DNA of 64,000 nucleotides from the NCBI RefSeq assembly GCF_900111275.1, contig NZ_FOGR01000003.1:1-64000 (forward strand), read 5' to 3'. The notes beneath the pieces are model-generated. The model was given only the letters and a program-made list of their open reading frames with translations, was not told the origin of the DNA and ran no database searches. Position 1 is the stretch's first letter. Each line of letters begins with the position of its first letter. This document shows, one piece after another, positions 61,421-64,000 of the stretch. The position numbers and the translations under genes are program-made. The DNA is from Rhizobium sp. NFR03 (GTDB lineage Bacteria > Pseudomonadota > Alphaproteobacteria > Rhizobiales > Rhizobiaceae).

Positions 61421-61424
61421 ACAG

Positions 61425-62852
61425 ATGGATCAGATTGCGCACTCTCCAAATCGCACGACGATGGTGATGGAAACGATTCGGCAGCGGATCTCCGGCCGCG
61501 CGCTGCTGCCCGGAGCAAAGTTGCCATCGATCCGCAAGCTTGCCGCGACACTTAGCGTGTCCACATCCACCGTGGTCGAGGCCTATGAGCGACTGGTCGG
61601 GGATGGCGTCATCCAGTCACGACCGGGATCAGGGTTCTATGTGACGCATCATGCGGGCGCGACGACGATACCCTTTTCGCTGGCCGATGCCGGGCCGAAA
61701 CGCGACCGTGCCATCGATCCCTTATGGGTGTCCCGGCAGTCGCTGGAGGCCGACGCGGAGGATGCAAAGCCCGGATGCGGATGGCTCCCACCGAGCTGGT
61801 TGCCGGAAGATGCGGTGCGGCGTGCCCTACGGAACTTGTCGCGTGCCAAAAGCCCGGTTCTTTCGGAGTACGGGTCCCCCCTCGGCCTTGCGCCGCTTCG
61901 TCATCTCATCGGCCGGCGTCTGGGCGAACGTGGCATCGAGGCTTCGCCGGACCAGATCCTGCTGACAGAATCCGGCACGCAGGCCATCGACCTCCTCTGC
62001 CGCCTTCTGCTGGAGCCAGGGGATACGGTGCTGGTGGACGATCCATGCTACTTCAATTTCCACGCCTTGTTGCGTGCTCATCGTGCACGGATCGTCGGCA
62101 TTCCCTACACCCCGACCGGACCGGATATAGAGGCCTTCACCAAAGCGGTCGCGGATCACCGACCGCGACTCTACATCACCAATTCCGCCATCCACAATCC
62201 GACGGGCGCAATCCTTTCACCGGTCACGGCCCATCGCGTCCTGAAGATCGCCGAGCAAAGTGACGTCGTCATCATTGAGGATGACATTTTTGCCGATTTT
62301 GAACATAGCCCTGCCCCGCGGCTGGCGGCTTTCGACGGGCTCGACCGCGTCATTCATATCGGCAGCTTCTCAAAGACGCTGTCCGCTTCCGGACGCTGCG
62401 GCTTCATCGCCGCAAAGCCGGACTGGATCGACAGCCTCACGGACCTGAAGATCGCCACGACCTTTGGCGGCGGCCGCATGACCGCGGAACTGGTCTACAG
62501 CGTCCTGAGCGACGGCAGCTACCGCAAACATCTGGAGACGCTCCGCCAGCGGCTGTCTGTGGCTATGCAGACCGTTTCGGTACGACTTGGAAACCTCGGC
62601 ATCCGTCCATGGCTCGATCCACAGGCCGGCATGTTTCTCTGGTGCGGACTTCCCGAGGACGTTGACGCCACCGCTGCGGCGCGCAGCGCTTTGCAGCGGG
62701 GACTCGTCCTTGCACCCGGCAACGTCTTCAGTCTCTCGCAAAGCGCGACCACCTTCATGCGCTTCAACGTGTCCCAGATGCAGGAGCCGCACGTTTTCGA
62801 CATCTTGCGCGATGTTCTGAAGGAACAACGCGGCCAGGGCACAAGCTCCTAG
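61425..62852 (+). CDS. MocR/PdxR-type PLP-dependent transcriptional regulator
   Basis: The ATG at 61425 gives 475 residues; the frame extends upstream but only as antisense of the transporter. The GntR-type winged HTH is at about 15-75 (LPSIRKLAATLSVSTSTVVEAYERL, SRPGSGFYV). The aminotransferase-fold domain follows, with the PLP lysine in IGSFSKTLSASGRCGFI and NSAIHNPTGAILSP as the phosphate and Asn region. Likely senses an amino acid or B6 compound and controls the divergent exporter. Confidence 0.92.
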   Translation: MDQIAHSPNRTTMVMETIRQRISGRALLPGAKLPSIRKLAATLSVSTSTVVEAYERLVGDGVIQSRPGSGFYVTHHAGATTIPFSLADAGPKRDRAIDPLWVSRQSLEADAEDAKPGCGWLPPSWLPEDAVRRALRNLSRAKSPVLSEYGSPLGLAPLRHLIGRRLGERGIEASPDQILLTESGTQAIDLLCRLLLEPGDTVLVDDPCYFNFHALLRAHRARIVGIPYTPTGPDIEAFTKAVADHRPRLYITNSAIHNPTGAILSPVTAHRVLKIAEQSDVVIIEDDIFADFEHSPAPRLAAFDGLDRVIHIGSFSKTLSASGRCGFIAAKPDWIDSLTDLKIATTFGGGRMTAELVYSVLSDGSYRKHLETLRQRLSVAMQTVSVRLGNLGIRPWLDPQAGMFLWCGLPEDVDATAAARSALQRGLVLAPGNVFSLSQSATTFMRFNVSQMQEPHVFDILRDVLKEQRGQGTSS

Positions 62853-62879
62853 ATTACGCCTGGCGGCTCCCGTTCAAGA

Positions 62880-64000
62880 TCACTTCCAACTCGTATAGTC
62901 GCCCGCCGTGCAGCCGAAAGGCGCGCGCTGCTCTCCGAAGCGCTTCTTCAGCTGGTCGCACCCCCATTCGTTGACCGGTGCCGGCATCATGTTGTTGATA
63001 TCCATGCCCGGCGACTGGAACTGCGTATCCGAGGCGAGAACGTACCAGAGCCAGAAACCAACAACGCCGACCACCATAAGAAGCAGCACACCGATCAGGA
63101 TCTGCAGTCGCTTCCAGATCGACATCGTCTGGCGCGGTGCTTCCACGAGCAGCGGGCGACCGTCATGGCCGTCTGGCACCTGCTGGAAGGGCAGAAGCGC
63201 ATCTGCACGCTCCGCATCCGTCAGCTCCACCCTCGTCAGACGATCATCAAGCAGCACCGGGAGCGCCGTATTGCCATGCCGGACGGCGAGAGCGACCGGC
63301 TTACCCCCGTTCGCACCCACAATCATAGGCTCCTCGCCCTTTTGCATCTTCGTATAGGCCGAGCGCTTCGTCTTATCGTCCGCGATCGAATCGTTATACG
63401 TGATCGAGAGCATGTTGCGCTTGCGATCGAATGCGGCAATCTCCACCGGCACCACAGCAAGCATGGCGGGATGCCGCAGTTTTCTAAGGACGCGCCAGAT
63501 CCGCAGGCCGAGAAAAATCATCCCGACACCAAGCCCCCCGAGGAAAAGAACGAACAGCGTCAACGTGATAATACGGTTCCAGAGCTTGTCGAGGCCGAGG
63601 CTCATCGTCGCCAGTTCCGGATGATCACCCGAGATGACGAGGCCCGTCTCGTAGTCCCCGACATGAAAGTCGACGAACATGATCTCGACGTCGGTTTCGT
63701 AGTCCTTGCCGGCGTAGCTGTAGACGAGGCGGGCTTCGCAATCGGTGAAGATGGCCTTGCGCGTGGTGCAGCGCCCGTTCTGGACGTCGCCGTCCTCGAT
63801 AAGGACAGGATTCTGGCTGATGGTGAAATCCCTCAGCACGCCCGGCCCTTCCCATACGAGCAGGAAAATGCAAAGCGCCAGAATGACCGGCGTCGACCAG
63901 TAATAGGCCCTCGGCGTGGAGATACTATCGGGTGCCAGCCTTAGCGGACGACGGGGGAGCACGAGTTCGGGCAAATCGAAGACCTTTTCCGTATGGGCTG
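62880..64000 (-). CDS. Membrane protein with DUF3592-like domain, 5' end beyond the window
   Basis: The frame remains open through the right edge, so the start is not visible; at least 373 residues are. Three hydrophobic helices (near WSTPVILALCIFLLVWEG, IITLTLFVLFLGGLGVGMIF and IGVLLLMVVGVVGFWLWYVL) and an extracytoplasmic beta segment with CTTRKAIFTDCEARLVYSYAGKDYETD, which resembles DUF3592. The C-terminus carries two cysteines (WGCDQL, FGCTAGD). Function unknown. Confidence 0.6.
   Translation of the reverse strand, partial: AHTEKVFDLPELVLPRRPLRLAPDSISTPRAYYWSTPVILALCIFLLVWEGPGVLRDFTISQNPVLIEDGDVQNGRCTTRKAIFTDCEARLVYSYAGKDYETDVEIMFVDFHVGDYETGLVISGDHPELATMSLGLDKLWNRIITLTLFVLFLGGLGVGMIFLGLRIWRVLRKLRHPAMLAVVPVEIAAFDRKRNMLSITYNDSIADDKTKRSAYTKMQKGEEPMIVGANGGKPVALAVRHGNTALPVLLDDRLTRVELTDAERADALLPFQQVPDGHDGRPLLVEAPRQTMSIWKRLQILIGVLLLMVVGVVGFWLWYVLASDTQFQSPGMDINNMMPAPVNEWGCDQLKKRFGEQRAPFGCTAGDYTSWK

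Noticed and set aside
1-64000. CRISPR array
   Set aside because: No regularly spaced 25-40 base direct repeats with unique spacers were seen anywhere in the window.

Overview
The window comes from a high-GC alphaproteobacterial chromosome, most likely a member of the Rhizobiaceae (Rhizobium/Agrobacterium group). The evidence is the style of the housekeeping proteins (ChrR-type anti-sigma factor, class II ribonucleotide reductase, HlyU, DUF6894, MocR and paired YdcZ proteins) and the rhizobial look of the prophage. Nothing in the sequence names a species.

Positions 1 to about 31,350 are a tailed-phage (siphovirus-like, HK97-type head) prophage read almost entirely on the minus strand. From right to left it holds a P4-type tyrosine integrase, an AlpA/excisionase-like HTH protein, small early genes including a SpoVG-like protein, a primase-helicase, an iteron-like repeat array, HNH nuclease, terminase small and large subunits, portal, S49 protease, major capsid, head-tail joining proteins, tail tube, a tail-chaperone pair joined by a predicted -1 ribosomal frameshift (G GGA AAC), a tape measure with an embedded peptidoglycan-hydrolase-like domain, tail-tip proteins, and receptor-binding proteins including an SGNH-esterase tail spike. 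Two plus-strand inserts interrupt this order. One is a small moron-like gene with its own promoter. The other is an AT-rich putative abortive-infection (PutAbiC-like) gene broken by a one-base frameshift. At the left edge an IS66-family element has cut into the last visible tail gene. The left end of the prophage, its att sites, lysis genes and CI-type repressor are not in view.

Positions 31,556 to 40,655 look like a photooxidative (singlet oxygen) stress locus: photolyase, COG2907 flavoprotein, DUF1365 protein, CFA-synthase-like methyltransferase, MFS transporter and an MdtJ/MdtI-type SMR pair as one tightly overlapping plus-strand operon, facing an SDR and a ChrR-like anti-sigma factor on the minus strand. 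Exact TGATCC-N18-TAAGA elements, the promoter pattern used by RpoE of the RpoE-ChrR system, lie upstream of both the photolyase and chrR. No sigma-factor gene is adjacent, and this ChrR lacks the zinc-binding cysteines of its N-terminal domain.

Positions 40,879 to 64,000 are core metabolism and transport: sulfur and cysteine metabolism (cysK, AlaX editing protein, sseA), threonine ammonia-lyase, a HAD hydrolase, a CinA-N-type protein, wrbA, paired YdcZ transporters, a periplasmic metallophosphoesterase, tRNA-Leu(UAA), gpt, the B12-dependent ribonucleotide reductase nrdJ with a long untranslated leader and a strong terminator, a chemoreceptor, and a divergent EamA exporter/MocR regulator pair with a palindromic candidate operator. 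The last gene runs off the right edge.
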